Shown here in pieces: positions 11,840 through 20,676 of a DNA stretch of 26,977 nucleotides. Source of the stretch: Thermoflexales bacterium (lineage in GTDB: Bacteria > Chloroflexota > Anaerolineae > Fen-1058); the NCBI GenBank assembly GCA_016931085.1, contig JAFGFO010000383.1, forward strand, positions 1-26,977, given 5' to 3'. The number at the start of each line of letters is the position of its first letter. The first letter of the stretch is position 1. The translations under genes were made by a program, and so were the position numbers. Below the pieces are notes generated by a model that worked only from the letters and a program-made list of their open reading frames with translations, searched no databases and was not told the origin of the DNA.

Positions 11840-13352
11840 GAACAACGACTCGGATCAGAGTGTTCCACCTAAAGCCGAGAGCTCATTGAGAGATCGAGAT
11901 TTGCTCCTGGCCATTAAGCGTTGGTTATCCCTGCCGCTCGGTTGGCGTAAAGCGGCCTTGATCGCTTGCGATGCCGTCCTGGTCAACTTGGCCTTCACAC
12001 TGGCGTATATCATTCGCTACGATCTGCAGTTATTCCGCCCCCTGGTCGACCCGGCCTACGACACACCTCTGAACAACTATTTGCCGTTTATGGCCGTGCT
12101 CACTCTGCTGCTGCTTATCTCGTTCCGGCTTGGCGGCGTGTACGAGCTGCGGCGCGGGCGCTCGTGGCTGGACACGGTGTATGCCATAGCTAACGGCACC
12201 ACGACAGCGATCATCGTGATGGTGACGGTTACCTACATCTTTTTGCCGGTTTTTTACTCACGCTTGATCTATCTTTACGACGGCATCCTGATCATTATCT
12301 TGATCGGCTTGTTTCGCCTGGTGTTGGACCTCATCACGGCGCGCTTGCAGACGCATGGCATCGGGGTAGACCGCGTGTTGGTCGTCGGCGCCGGCGAACT
12401 GGGGCGCATGGTGATGCGCACGATCGCCGCGCGCCCCGAGTTGGGCTACCGTGTGGTCGGCTTTCTCGACGACGACGAGCAAAAAGGCAACACCGACATC
12501 GGCCGGCTCAAAGCGCTAGGGGGGCTGGCCCGATTGCCGTCAGTCTTGAAATCGGAAAACGTTTCAGACGTCATCATCACCCTGCCATGGACCTATCATC
12601 GCAAGATCGTCAAGCTGATCGACCAGGCCGAGCGGGAAGGCGTGCGAGCGTGCCTGGTGCCTGATCTGTTTCAACTCACGTTTAGCAGCGTTGACGTCAA
12701 TAATAGCCTGGGCATTCCGCTCATCAGCACCAAGCCCATTAGGATCCACGGAGGGAACTTGCTCATCAAGCGCGCCTTTGACTTGAGCGTGAGCGCTTTG
12801 ATGTTCCTGCTGCTCTGGCCAGCGATGGGTCTGGCCGCGTTGGCCATCAAGCTGGACAGCCCCGGCCCGATCATCTTCAAGCAGACACGGGTAGGCCGCG
12901 GCGGGCGCCTGTTCACCTGCTACAAGTTCCGCTCCATGCGGCAAGGCGCCGAGGAGGAACAAAAGACCCTCCAAGATTTGAACGAAGCCGACGGGCCGCT
13001 GTTCAAGATCCGCGACGACCCGCGCTGCACGCGCGTGGGGCGCTTTTTGCGCCGTACCAGCATAGACGAGCTGCCGCAGCTCATCAACGTGCTGCGCGGC
13101 GAGATGAGCATGGTTGGGCCACGCCCGCCGGTGCCAGCCGAGGTTGCCAGCTACCAAGACTGGCATCGCCAGCGCCTGGCAGCTACTCCGGGCCTCAGCG
13201 GCATGTGGCAAATTTCGGGCCGCAGTGAGGTGTCGTTTGACGAGATGGCGCTGCTGGACATCTGGTATCTCGAAAATCAAAGCCTGGGCCTGGATATCAA
13301 GATCCTCCTCAAGACCATCCCGGTCGTGCTGAGAGGACGGGGAGCTTATTAA
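11835..13352 (+). CDS. Polyisoprenyl-phosphate sugar-1-phosphate transferase
   Basis: A 505-residue integral membrane enzyme of the WbaP/WcaJ-type sugar transferase family. It starts exopolysaccharide repeat-unit assembly by moving a hexose-1-phosphate from a nucleotide sugar to undecaprenyl phosphate. Four N-terminal TM segments (about 40-62, 82-100, 120-140, 145-168) are followed by a CoA-binding-like Rossmann domain (GAGELG, 185-190), a re-entrant hydrophobic segment (about 312-338) and the catalytic domain: KFRSM (364-368), the DE pair at 411-412 in SIDELPQLINVLRGEMS, VGPRPP (427-432), and the C-terminal PGLSGMWQISGRS (452-464). It is full length for the family. The start lies inside a heptamer-type array with no Shine-Dalgarno. 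It pairs with the GT4 gene upstream. The exact sugar cannot be told. Confidence 0.93.
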   Translation: MTNNDSDQSVPPKAESSLRDRDLLLAIKRWLSLPLGWRKAALIACDAVLVNLAFTLAYIIRYDLQLFRPLVDPAYDTPLNNYLPFMAVLTLLLLISFRLGGVYELRRGRSWLDTVYAIANGTTTAIIVMVTVTYIFLPVFYSRLIYLYDGILIIILIGLFRLVLDLITARLQTHGIGVDRVLVVGAGELGRMVMRTIAARPELGYRVVGFLDDDEQKGNTDIGRLKALGGLARLPSVLKSENVSDVIITLPWTYHRKIVKLIDQAEREGVRACLVPDLFQLTFSSVDVNNSLGIPLISTKPIRIHGGNLLIKRAFDLSVSALMFLLLWPAMGLAALAIKLDSPGPIIFKQTRVGRGGRLFTCYKFRSMRQGAEEEQKTLQDLNEADGPLFKIRDDPRCTRVGRFLRRTSIDELPQLINVLRGEMSMVGPRPPVPAEVASYQDWHRQRLAATPGLSGMWQISGRSEVSFDEMALLDIWYLENQSLGLDIKILLKTIPVVLRGRGAY

Positions 13353-13400
13353 CCCGCTTTAAGCAAACGGCTTTCTGCGCTTTCAAATTCGCGCCATTCG

Positions 13401-13409
13401 TGATAAAAT
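13401..13409 (+). promoter_or_regulatory. Extended -10 promoter for metK
   Basis: TGA-TAAAAT forms an extended -10 element; a poor -35 (TTTCAA, 13381-13386) sits 17 bp upstream. The leader would be about 65 nt with only a small GCTGT/ACAGC stem. No SAM-riboswitch signature is seen. Confidence 0.45.
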
Positions 13410-13477
13410 AAAAGCCTTTGGCAAAGCTGTGTGGTAACAGCCGTACAAACTAAAATTTTATATAAGGAGCAAGTGTT

Positions 13478-14692
13478 GTGTCTACCAATTTCATGACAGC
13501 CCCCAAGTTTTATTTTACATCGGAATCGGTGACGGAAGGTCATCCAGACAAAGTCTGCGACCAGATTTCGGACGCGGTTTTGGACGCCATCATCAAGGAC
13601 GACCCCGACGCGCGCGTGGCGTGCGAATGTGCGGCGACGACCGGCATGATCGTCGTCATGGGCGAAATCACCACCTCGACGTATGTAGAGATCGCCGACG
13701 TCGCCCGCGAGGTCATCAAAAAGATCGGCTATACGCGCGCCAAGTACGGCTTTGACGGCGACACGTGTGGGGTCATGGTGTCCATTCACAACCAGTCGCC
13801 AGACATCGCCATAGGCGTGAACAAAGCCCTGGAAGCCAAGCGGGGCGAAATGTCCGACGCGGATATCGAGGCCACCGGCGCGGGCGACCAGGGCATGATG
13901 ATCGGCTTTGCCTGCAACGAGACGCCCGAGTACATGCCGCTGTCCATCTCGCTGGCGAACAAGCTGGCTATGCACCTGGCGCAAGTGCGCAAAGACAAAA
14001 AGCTGGGCTACCTGCGCCCGGATGGCAAGTCCCAGGTGACCGTCGAGTACAGTCACGGCAAGCCGGTGCGAGTCGATACGGTGCTCATCTCGACCCAACA
14101 TCACCCCGACGTGTCACACGAGCAGATCACGGACGACATCATCAAGCACGTCATCAAGCCGGTCATCCCGGCCGAGCTGCTGGACGAGGCAACCCAGTAT
14201 TACGTCAATCCCACCGGCCGTTTCGTCATCGGCGGGCCGATGGGTGATTCTGGCCTGACCGGTCGCAAGATCATCGTCGACACCTACGGCGGCGTGGCTC
14301 GGCACGGTGGGGGCGCCTTTTCCGGCAAGGATCCGACCAAGGTGGATCGCTCGGGAGCCTACATGGCGCGTTATATCTGCAAGAACATGGTCGCCGCCGG
14401 CCTGGCCGAGCGGCTGGAAATGCAGGTCTCGTACGCCATTGGCGTAGCTCGCCCGCTGTCTATCGCCGTAGAGACCTTTGGCACCAGTCCCTTTTCTAAC
14501 GAGCAATTGGTCAGTTGGATCAACGAGTTCTTTGACCTGCGCCCGGCCGCCATCATCCGCGATCTAGATCTGCGCCGGCCGATCTATCTCAAGACCGCCT
14601 CTTACGGGCATTTTGGCCGTAACGACCCGGATTTCACCTGGGAACGGCTGGACAAGGTAAACGCGCTGAAAAAAGCAGCCGGCCTGGCGTAA
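13478..14692 (+). CDS. metK: S-adenosylmethionine synthetase
   Basis: A 404-residue enzyme that makes S-adenosylmethionine from methionine and ATP in the cytosol. Signatures are complete: [13 protein letters not shown] (21-33) with the ATP-site His22, GAGDQG (134-139), [17 protein letters not shown] (256-272) and the P-loop-like GGGAFSGKD (277-285). Its length is normal for the bacterial family. The start is GTG with AAGGAG 8 nt upstream; the ATG at codon 6 has no ribosome binding site. It has its own promoter after the exopolysaccharide genes and ends at a strong hairpin shared with the convergent acetyltransferase gene. Highly confident. Confidence 0.98.
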   Translation: MSTNFMTAPKFYFTSESVTEGHPDKVCDQISDAVLDAIIKDDPDARVACECAATTGMIVVMGEITTSTYVEIADVAREVIKKIGYTRAKYGFDGDTCGVMVSIHNQSPDIAIGVNKALEAKRGEMSDADIEATGAGDQGMMIGFACNETPEYMPLSISLANKLAMHLAQVRKDKKLGYLRPDGKSQVTVEYSHGKPVRVDTVLISTQHHPDVSHEQITDDIIKHVIKPVIPAELLDEATQYYVNPTGRFVIGGPMGDSGLTGRKIIVDTYGGVARHGGGAFSGKDPTKVDRSGAYMARYICKNMVAAGLAERLEMQVSYAIGVARPLSIAVETFGTSPFSNEQLVSWINEFFDLRPAAIIRDLDLRRPIYLKTASYGHFGRNDPDFTWERLDKVNALKKAAGLA

Positions 14693-14702
14693 GACAAAAC
14701 AC

Positions 14703-14740
14703 AGCTGCAACGCACCCGCTACGCGAGGTGCGTTGCAGCT
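14703..14740. terminator. Shared bidirectional hairpin between metK and the GNAT gene
   Basis: Perfect 14-bp arms at 14703-14716 and 14727-14740 with a 10-nt loop, 11 bp after the metK stop. The GNAT stop (14719-14721) lies in the loop, so the last codons of that gene form one arm. A short T-rich stretch follows on the minus-strand side (GTGTTTTGT). It is the likely terminator for both convergent genes. Confidence 0.7.
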
Positions 14741-15708
14741 ATGCGGCAGACGCGTTGGTACACGACGCGCCTGACCGCCACGCCGAAGCCGACCGACTCG
14801 TACAAATGCACCGCGCCGGTGAGACTGGCGGCATCGACGTTCAAGAGCACGACGTCGTGTCCCATCTGGCGCGCATGAGCGAGAGAGGCAAGCAGCAACG
14901 CGCGGCCCAGGCCATGCCTGCGCCACGGTCGGCGCACGAACAGTGTGCCGACCCAGCCTGGCCTGGCCAGCGGTGGGGCTACGGGGTCTGGCAGACTGAA
15001 CTTGTTGAGCGAGCCGCCGGCTACCTCATCCCCATCCCAGGCGATAAAACTGCTTGCGGGCCGGATTTGTCCTGAATGGATGCGGTGCTCAAAAGCCTCC
15101 CAGCTCTGCGGCTGGTAGCCCCAGTGGTCAGCAAACGCTTCTTCGGCCGCAGCCCACACCACGCGGTCGCCGCGGCGATCGTCCCACCGGCGCAGATCCA
15201 GGCCTGGCGGCGGCTCGAGCGAGGGAAGAGGGGCCGCCAGGTCACGGCGCATCGTGAAAAAATAGCGCGTGCGTCGCATTGAGAAAGCCTTGAGCAGTGC
15301 TTGCGCGTCTTGCTGGGTGTCCAATACGCGCGCGCCCATCAGAACCCGACCTCCCAGTTGAGCAGCCAGCTCTTCGACCCTTTCCCATTGCCGTTCGAGC
15401 AGCGCCCGCCCGATCCCTCGCCGCCGAAAGTCAGGCTGGACAAAACACTGTGTCCGGTAGAACCATTTACCCCTCCCGCCGCGCAGGAGCCCCTCGGCGT
15501 ATGCCACCACACCTGCGCCCGGGATTTCGACCACGGACAGGTCTTGCTGTGGGTCAATCAGCGAGCTATCGTGAGGGATCTCCAGCCTGGCTCGCAATTC
15601 GGCCTCGGAAAGCACGTCTGGCTCGCCGTCGGCCCGTGCGGCAGCGTTGATGACTGCAAAAACGCTGCCCAGGTCCTCGTCGTGATAGTTGCGAATCGAA
15701 AAAGACAT
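14719..15708 (-). CDS. Tandem GNAT-domain acetyltransferase
   Basis: A 329-residue protein with two GNAT domains. The acetyl-CoA binding motif A appears twice: RRRGIGRALL (95-104) and RRHGLGRALL (263-272). The second domain is the more complete, with VLLNVDAASLTGAVHLYESVGF (287-308) as motif B. The architecture resembles MshD-like or other two-domain acetyltransferases, but the substrate is unknown. The start ATG has GAGG 4 nt upstream. It lies downstream of the E2 gene with a 28-bp palindromic hairpin between them, so it may be transcribed separately or only partly with the dehydrogenase operon. Its C-terminal CRIAATHLA is encoded by one arm and part of the loop of the metK/GNAT hairpin. Confidence 0.9.
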   Translation of the reverse strand: MSFSIRNYHDEDLGSVFAVINAAARADGEPDVLSEAELRARLEIPHDSSLIDPQQDLSVVEIPGAGVVAYAEGLLRGGRGKWFYRTQCFVQPDFRRRGIGRALLERQWERVEELAAQLGGRVLMGARVLDTQQDAQALLKAFSMRRTRYFFTMRRDLAAPLPSLEPPPGLDLRRWDDRRGDRVVWAAAEEAFADHWGYQPQSWEAFEHRIHSGQIRPASSFIAWDGDEVAGGSLNKFSLPDPVAPPLARPGWVGTLFVRRPWRRHGLGRALLLASLAHARQMGHDVVLLNVDAASLTGAVHLYESVGFGVAVRRVVYQRVCRIAATHLA

Positions 15709-15726
15709 CTAGCCTCAGGCAATTGC

Positions 15727-15754
15727 GTAGGGGCGGTTCGCGAACCGCCCGTAC
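15727..15754. repeat. Palindromic element between E2 and GNAT genes
   Basis: A perfect 20-bp palindrome GGGCGGTTCGCGAACCGCCC (15731-15750) with GTAG/GTAC flanks that nearly complete a 28-bp palindrome. It sits two bases after the E2 stop. No T-run follows. Similar GTAGGGGCG-type elements are common between genes in Chloroflexota; positions 1-60 hold a related tagggcggctttc word on the minus strand. Confidence 0.85.
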
Positions 15755-15755
15755 A

Positions 15756-17000
15756 TCACACCATCAAGCGCACGGGCTGTTCGAGCGCCTGCTTGAGGAC
15801 CTGCAAGAACTGAGCCGCCTCGACCCCATCGGTCACGCGGTGATCGGCCGAGATCGTGACCTTCATGCGCGTTCCCACGCTCAATTGGCCCTGCTCGTCG
15901 ACCACCGGCACGCGCTTGACGGCGCCGACGGCCAGCACGGCGGCCTGGGGAGGACTGATGATGGCGATAAAATCGTCCACGCCGAACATCCCCAAATTGC
16001 TGACGCTGAACGTGCCGCCGATCATTTCGTCGGCTCGCATGCGTCCTTCGCGAGCGCGGGCGATCAGCTCGCGCGACTCGCGCGCGATTTGCGCCAGCGA
16101 CTTGCTATCACAATCCTTCAGCACGGTCGTCACCAGCCCGGCCTCACGCGCCACAGCGACGCCGATGTTGACCTGGTTGTGAATGTGGATCTCGTCGCCG
16201 GCAAAGGACGCGTTGATGTGAGGGAATTGCGCCAACGCGATCGCTGCCGCCTTGAGGATCAGGTCGTTGAGCGAGATCGACTCGCCCTCGGGCAATACGC
16301 CATTCAACTCCTGGCGCAGGCGCAAAGCTGCTTCCATATCGACTTCTGTGGTGATGTAGAAATGCGGCGTCTGCTGCTTGCTCTCAAGCATCCGCCGGGC
16401 AATGGTTTGCCGCATGGGCGTCAGTGGCTCGGCGCGATAGTCGCCCAGGCCAGGCGTCTGTGAGGGGAGTGTGACGGGTGAAGGCGCCGCAGGCTTGGGT
16501 TGCTCGGCGCGCTGCTCCAAATAGTTTTCAATATCGCGTTTGACAATGCGCCCGTTGGGGCCGCTGCCTTGCACCTGGCCCAGCTCGACGCCCAGTTCGC
16601 TGGCCATACGAAGCGCGATGGGCGAGGCGACGACCCGGCCTGCCCCAGCCGTCTCCGGCGCGGCTGGAGCTTGCTGCTCAGTGGGATGAGCGGCAGCGCC
16701 CGCCTTTTTTGCAGCGGGAGCAAGCGCGGCCACACCCAAGGCCCCCAGGTCGAGCGGCTCGTCAGCCGTGCCGATTATGGCAATGGATTGACCGATCGGC
16801 ACAAGCGCGCCCTCCTCGACCAGCAATTGACGCAAAACGCCAGCCTTGAACGAGCTCACTTCCACATTAGCCTTGTCTGTCTCAATGATGGCGACCACAT
16901 CACCCTCAGCCAGCACATCACCCACCTTCTTGACCCATTGGACCAGGGTCCCTTCCGCCATATCAAAGCCCAGCTTGGGCATAGTGATTAATTCAGCCAT
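15756..17000 (-). CDS. 2-oxoacid dehydrogenase complex E2 (dihydrolipoamide acyltransferase)
   Basis: The 414-residue core of a pyruvate- or branched-chain-type dehydrogenase complex; it transfers the acyl group from lipoyl to CoA. One lipoyl domain (1-80) carries lipoyl-Lys43 in ETDKANVEV. An Ala/Pro-rich linker (90-122) and a peripheral-subunit-binding domain (123-162, VASPIALRMASELGV through GRIVKRDIENYL) follow. The catalytic domain (about 190-414) has His387 and Asp391 in SADHRVTDG. Length and order are normal. It lies 9 bp after the E1-beta gene, with which it forms an operon. No E3 gene is present in the window. Pyruvate is the most likely substrate, but acetoin or branched-chain acids cannot be excluded. 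Confidence 0.95.
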   Translation of the reverse strand: MAELITMPKLGFDMAEGTLVQWVKKVGDVLAEGDVVAIIETDKANVEVSSFKAGVLRQLLVEEGALVPIGQSIAIIGTADEPLDLGALGVAALAPAAKKAGAAAHPTEQQAPAAPETAGAGRVVASPIALRMASELGVELGQVQGSGPNGRIVKRDIENYLEQRAEQPKPAAPSPVTLPSQTPGLGDYRAEPLTPMRQTIARRMLESKQQTPHFYITTEVDMEAALRLRQELNGVLPEGESISLNDLILKAAAIALAQFPHINASFAGDEIHIHNQVNIGVAVAREAGLVTTVLKDCDSKSLAQIARESRELIARAREGRMRADEMIGGTFSVSNLGMFGVDDFIAIISPPQAAVLAVGAVKRVPVVDEQGQLSVGTRMKVTISADHRVTDGVEAAQFLQVLKQALEQPVRLMV

Positions 17001-17009
17001 TTCTCAACC

Positions 17010-17993
17010 TCAACCTAAATAAAGCACGTCCTTCGCGGCCTTGACCACATCCTGGACCTGCGGCAGCGCCAACTGCTCCAGGCGGCGGTTATACGGCAGG
17101 GGGACCTCGGCCTGAGCCACACGCCGGATGGGCGCATCGAGATAGTCAAAAGCCAGCTCAGCCACCTGGCTGGCGACTTCGGCCCCGACGCCGTAACTGC
17201 GCCAACCCTCTTCGACCACCACCAGCCGGTTGGTCTTTTTGACCGACTCGATGACCGGCTGCAAATCCAGGGGGCGCAGCGTGCGCAGATCGATGACCTC
17301 GGCCTGGATACCCTGTTCGGCCAGTTGCTCGGCGGCTTGCAGTGAGACCTGGAGCATCTTGGAATACGCCACCAGCGTGACATCCTGGCCCTCTCGCTTG
17401 ACGTCCGACACGCCAATGGGCACCAGGTAATCTTCGTCGTCGGGCACTTGTCCGCGCACCTGGTAAAGCGTGGCGTGCTCGATGAAAAAGATCGGGTCCT
17501 CGTCGCGGACGGCCGATTTGAGCAAGCCCTTGGCATCAGCCGGGGTGGCTGGCGCCACGACCTTGAGGCCTGGGAAATGCGCAAAGACCACGTCGGGCGT
17601 TTGCGAATGGGTGGCGCCCAATTGTCTCCCGCCCCCACCCACCGTGCGAAAGACGACCGGGCAGGTGATCTGGCCGTTGAACATGTAATGCAGCTTGGCA
17701 GCGTGGTTGACGATCTGGTCCATGGCCAGGAAAGCGAAATTGATGGTCATGATCTCGGCGATGGGGCGCAGGCCGGCGATCGCCGCGCCAACGGCGGCCC
17801 CGGCGATCACCCCTTCAGCGATGGGTGTGTCGCGCACACGTTTTTCGCCAAACTCGTCCAGGAAACCGCGTGTGACGGCGTAGGTGCCGCCCCACGTGCC
17901 GACCTCTTCGCCCATGATAAAGACGCGCTCGTCGCGGTACATCTCTTCGCGCATCGCTTGACTGATTGCCTCTCTCAGTGTCTTGTGTGCCAC
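17010..17993 (-). CDS. 2-oxoacid dehydrogenase E1 component, beta subunit
   Basis: A 327-residue E1-beta subunit that forms the thiamine-diphosphate enzyme with E1-alpha and decarboxylates the 2-oxoacid. The catalytic Glu60 lies in DTPIAEGVIAGAAVG; MTINFAFLAMDQIVNHAAK (82-100) and GGGGRQLGATHSQ (119-131) are the usual signatures, and the transketolase C-terminal domain covers about 195-318. The GTG start has a perfect AGGAGG 5 nt upstream, and the stop of E1-alpha (TAG) is part of that ribosome binding site, so translation of the two subunits is coupled in equal amounts. Confidence 0.96.
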   Translation of the reverse strand: MAHKTLREAISQAMREEMYRDERVFIMGEEVGTWGGTYAVTRGFLDEFGEKRVRDTPIAEGVIAGAAVGAAIAGLRPIAEIMTINFAFLAMDQIVNHAAKLHYMFNGQITCPVVFRTVGGGGRQLGATHSQTPDVVFAHFPGLKVVAPATPADAKGLLKSAVRDEDPIFFIEHATLYQVRGQVPDDEDYLVPIGVSDVKREGQDVTLVAYSKMLQVSLQAAEQLAEQGIQAEVIDLRTLRPLDLQPVIESVKKTNRLVVVEEGWRSYGVGAEVASQVAELAFDYLDAPIRRVAQAEVPLPYNRRLEQLALPQVQDVVKAAKDVLYLG

Positions 17994-18002
17994 CGTATCC
18001 TC

Positions 18003-18980
18003 CTAACATCCGCCCGGCAAGTTGACATAGATATGATCGCACAACGTCGAATCGGCCGGGTCGGGGCTCTCTTCAGCAAAGCGCACCATCTCTGCTAACT
18101 CAAGCTCCACCGCCGCCGCGATCTCGGCCAGGGCGGCCTCATCCGCAACACCCTTGGCAGCAAGTTCCTGGCTGAAGAGCGCGATAGGATCGCGTGCACG
18201 CTGTGCTTCGATCTCGGCCTTGGTGCGGTAGCGCTCCGGGTCGCCCATCGAGTGGCCAGAGTAACGATAAGTCAGCGCCTCCAGCAAGTAAGGGCCGTTC
18301 TGGCGAGCGGACTCCAAGGCTTCAAGAACAGCCTGGTAGACTTCCAGGACGTTTTGCCCATTGACCTGGTGGTTAGCGATGCCGTAGGCGCAGCCTTTTT
18401 GAAAAATATTCGACACGGCCGACGCACGTCCCACCTCGGTGCCCATGCCATACTGGTTGTTTTCGACCAGGTAGACCACCGGCAGTTTCCACACCGCCGC
18501 CAGGTTGACGGACTCGTGAAAGTAGCCGATGTTGGTCGAGCCTTCACCAAAGACGCACAGCACAGCCTGGTCATTTTCGTTGTAGCGATTGGCCAGGCCC
18601 ACACCAGTCGCCAGGGGCAAGTGGCCACCGACGATGGCGTGCCCGCCCCAGTACTGGCGCTCAGCGCTGGCCATGTGCATCGACCCCCCTCGCCCACCGA
18701 CCACGCCGCTCGCCTTGCCCAGCAGCTCGGCCACGATAGCCTTGGGGTCCAGCCCCCTGGCAATAGCCCAGCCGTGGTCGCGATAAGCCGTCAACAAGTG
18801 ATCGTTCGCCCGCAGCGCCTTGCAGGCGCCGACGGCTATCGCCTCTTCGCCGATGTACAGATGCAGAAATCCCCCGATTTTGCCTTCGCTGTACAATTCG
18901 GTCGATTTTTCCTCCAACCGCCGGATCAACACCATCTGGCGGTACAACTCGATCAAGTCTTGTTTGGATAGTTCGCTCAC
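18003..18980 (-). CDS. 2-oxoacid dehydrogenase E1 component, alpha subunit
   Basis: A 325-residue E1-alpha subunit. The thiamine-diphosphate motif starts with GEGS (145-148) and ends with ENN (173-175); GGRGGSMH (95-102) and the phosphorylation-loop equivalent SGHSMGDPERYR (241-252) are present. The frame is open to 19088, but GTG at 18980 is chosen because AGGAGG lies 5 nt upstream and family homology begins there; the extension would run through a hairpin (19013-19033). It is the first gene of an E1-alpha, E1-beta, E2 operon. Its arrangement matches pyruvate or acetoin dehydrogenase loci in Gram-positive-type bacteria. Confidence 0.95.
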   Translation of the reverse strand: MSELSKQDLIELYRQMVLIRRLEEKSTELYSEGKIGGFLHLYIGEEAIAVGACKALRANDHLLTAYRDHGWAIARGLDPKAIVAELLGKASGVVGGRGGSMHMASAERQYWGGHAIVGGHLPLATGVGLANRYNENDQAVLCVFGEGSTNIGYFHESVNLAAVWKLPVVYLVENNQYGMGTEVGRASAVSNIFQKGCAYGIANHQVNGQNVLEVYQAVLEALESARQNGPYLLEALTYRYSGHSMGDPERYRTKAEIEAQRARDPIALFSQELAAKGVADEAALAEIAAAVELELAEMVRFAEESPDPADSTLCDHIYVNLPGGC

Positions 18981-19012
18981 AGCAACCTCCTCGCAAATAG
19001 CCACAGAGGCAT

Positions 19013-19033
19013 CAGTTCGGCTTTGCCGAACTG
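19013..19033. repeat. Perfect hairpin upstream of the E1-alpha gene
   Basis: CAGTTCGGC and GCCGAACTG flank a TTT loop. The hairpin sits in the leader of the E1 operon and interrupts CTCCGTG/CTCTGTG-type words; the five bases GCCTC occur on both sides on the minus strand, as if a small element had inserted. Confidence 0.85.
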
Positions 19034-19115
19034 CGAGGCCACACGGAGAATCCAAAGCTCTGTGCCCTCTCAGTGTCTGTATGGCCAAAAACCGCTTCTG
19101 GTAACGGAGAGACGT

Positions 19116-20105
<990 letters not shown>

Positions 20106-20112
20106 GTTCTAG

Positions 20113-20154
20113 CCCCTCACCCCTCATCCCAACCCTCTCCCCAAGGGAAGAGGG
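20113..20154 (-). promoter_or_regulatory. G-rich leader of fmt with possible G-quadruplex and hairpin
   Basis: On the fmt coding strand four G-tracts (20113-20116, 20120-20123, 20128-20130, 20133-20135) fit the G3-N1-7 quadruplex pattern and end 7 nt before the ATG, covering the presumed Shine-Dalgarno. A CCCTCT/AGAGGG hairpin (20133-20154) overlaps. The sequence resembles the common CCCTCACCCC-type intergenic repeat of many bacteria. Confidence 0.5.
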
Positions 20155-20163
20155 AGAAAACAG

Positions 20164-20676
20164 CTACTTTTTCTCCACGCACCACTGCTGCTGGGCGATC
20201 CAATCCATGCCCGGCGGACAGCCACACTCGCTGCCACTCCAGATCTGGTTACCTGGGCAGCGCACCGGCGTTGGTGAGGCCGTAGCTGTAGTCGTGCCGG
20301 TGGGCGTCCAGGTGGGCCATTGGGGAGTATCCGTCGGCGACGGTGTCACAGTCGGCGTCGAGCTAGGCTCTGGCGTGGGGCTGGGTAGCGAGGTTGGGGC
20401 CGCGGTCGCCGTGGGTGGCGCTGGCGTGGCGGTCGGCGCTGGCGTCGTTGGGACAGCGATCACTGTTTGCGTTGCCGTGGGTGTGACAGTGTTGGTCGGC
20501 CGGCTCAGGCCGCTCGTGCCCAATTGATTGCCAAGCAACAGCACCAGCAGCAAGACAAGCGTGCCCCCCCCGCCCAGCACCAACCAACGCGCGGTGGACA
20601 ACACCCCCCCGCCGCCCAGGCGGGCGTAGCTTTCAGTGGCGATTTCAAGCACGAGATCTCGATCGTCGTCAGTCAA
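20164..20676 (-). CDS. Membrane protein with Pro/Thr-rich extracellular stalk
   Basis: About 170 residues. A short charged cytoplasmic segment (TDDDRDLVLEIATESYARL) precedes one TM helix, then an 80-residue low-complexity Thr/Pro/Ala stalk and a small Cys-bearing C-terminal head (C-PGNQIWSGSECGCPPG, then WCVEKK). The stalk is typical of extended or glycosylated surface linkers; the four Cys may form disulphides. I chose the TTG at 20676 because GGAG lies 8 nt upstream; the frame also allows GTG at 20694, which has no ribosome binding site. It overlaps the upstream peptidase gene by 8 bp, so the two are probably translated together. Family and function are not recognised. Confidence 0.75.
   Translation of the reverse strand: MTDDDRDLVLEIATESYARLGGGGVLSTARWLVLGGGGTLVLLLVLLLGNQLGTSGLSRPTNTVTPTATQTVIAVPTTPAPTATPAPPTATAAPTSLPSPTPEPSSTPTVTPSPTDTPQWPTWTPTGTTTATASPTPVRCPGNQIWSGSECGCPPGMDWIAQQQWCVEKK

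Noticed and set aside
13353..13477. SAM riboswitch upstream of metK
   Set aside because: The leader is only about 65-70 nt and lacks the conserved SAM-I core; only a 5-bp stem is visible.
18981..19088. N-terminal extension of E1-alpha to 19088
   Set aside because: Family homology begins at the GTG 18980 with AGGAGG; the extension crosses a hairpin and repeat words.
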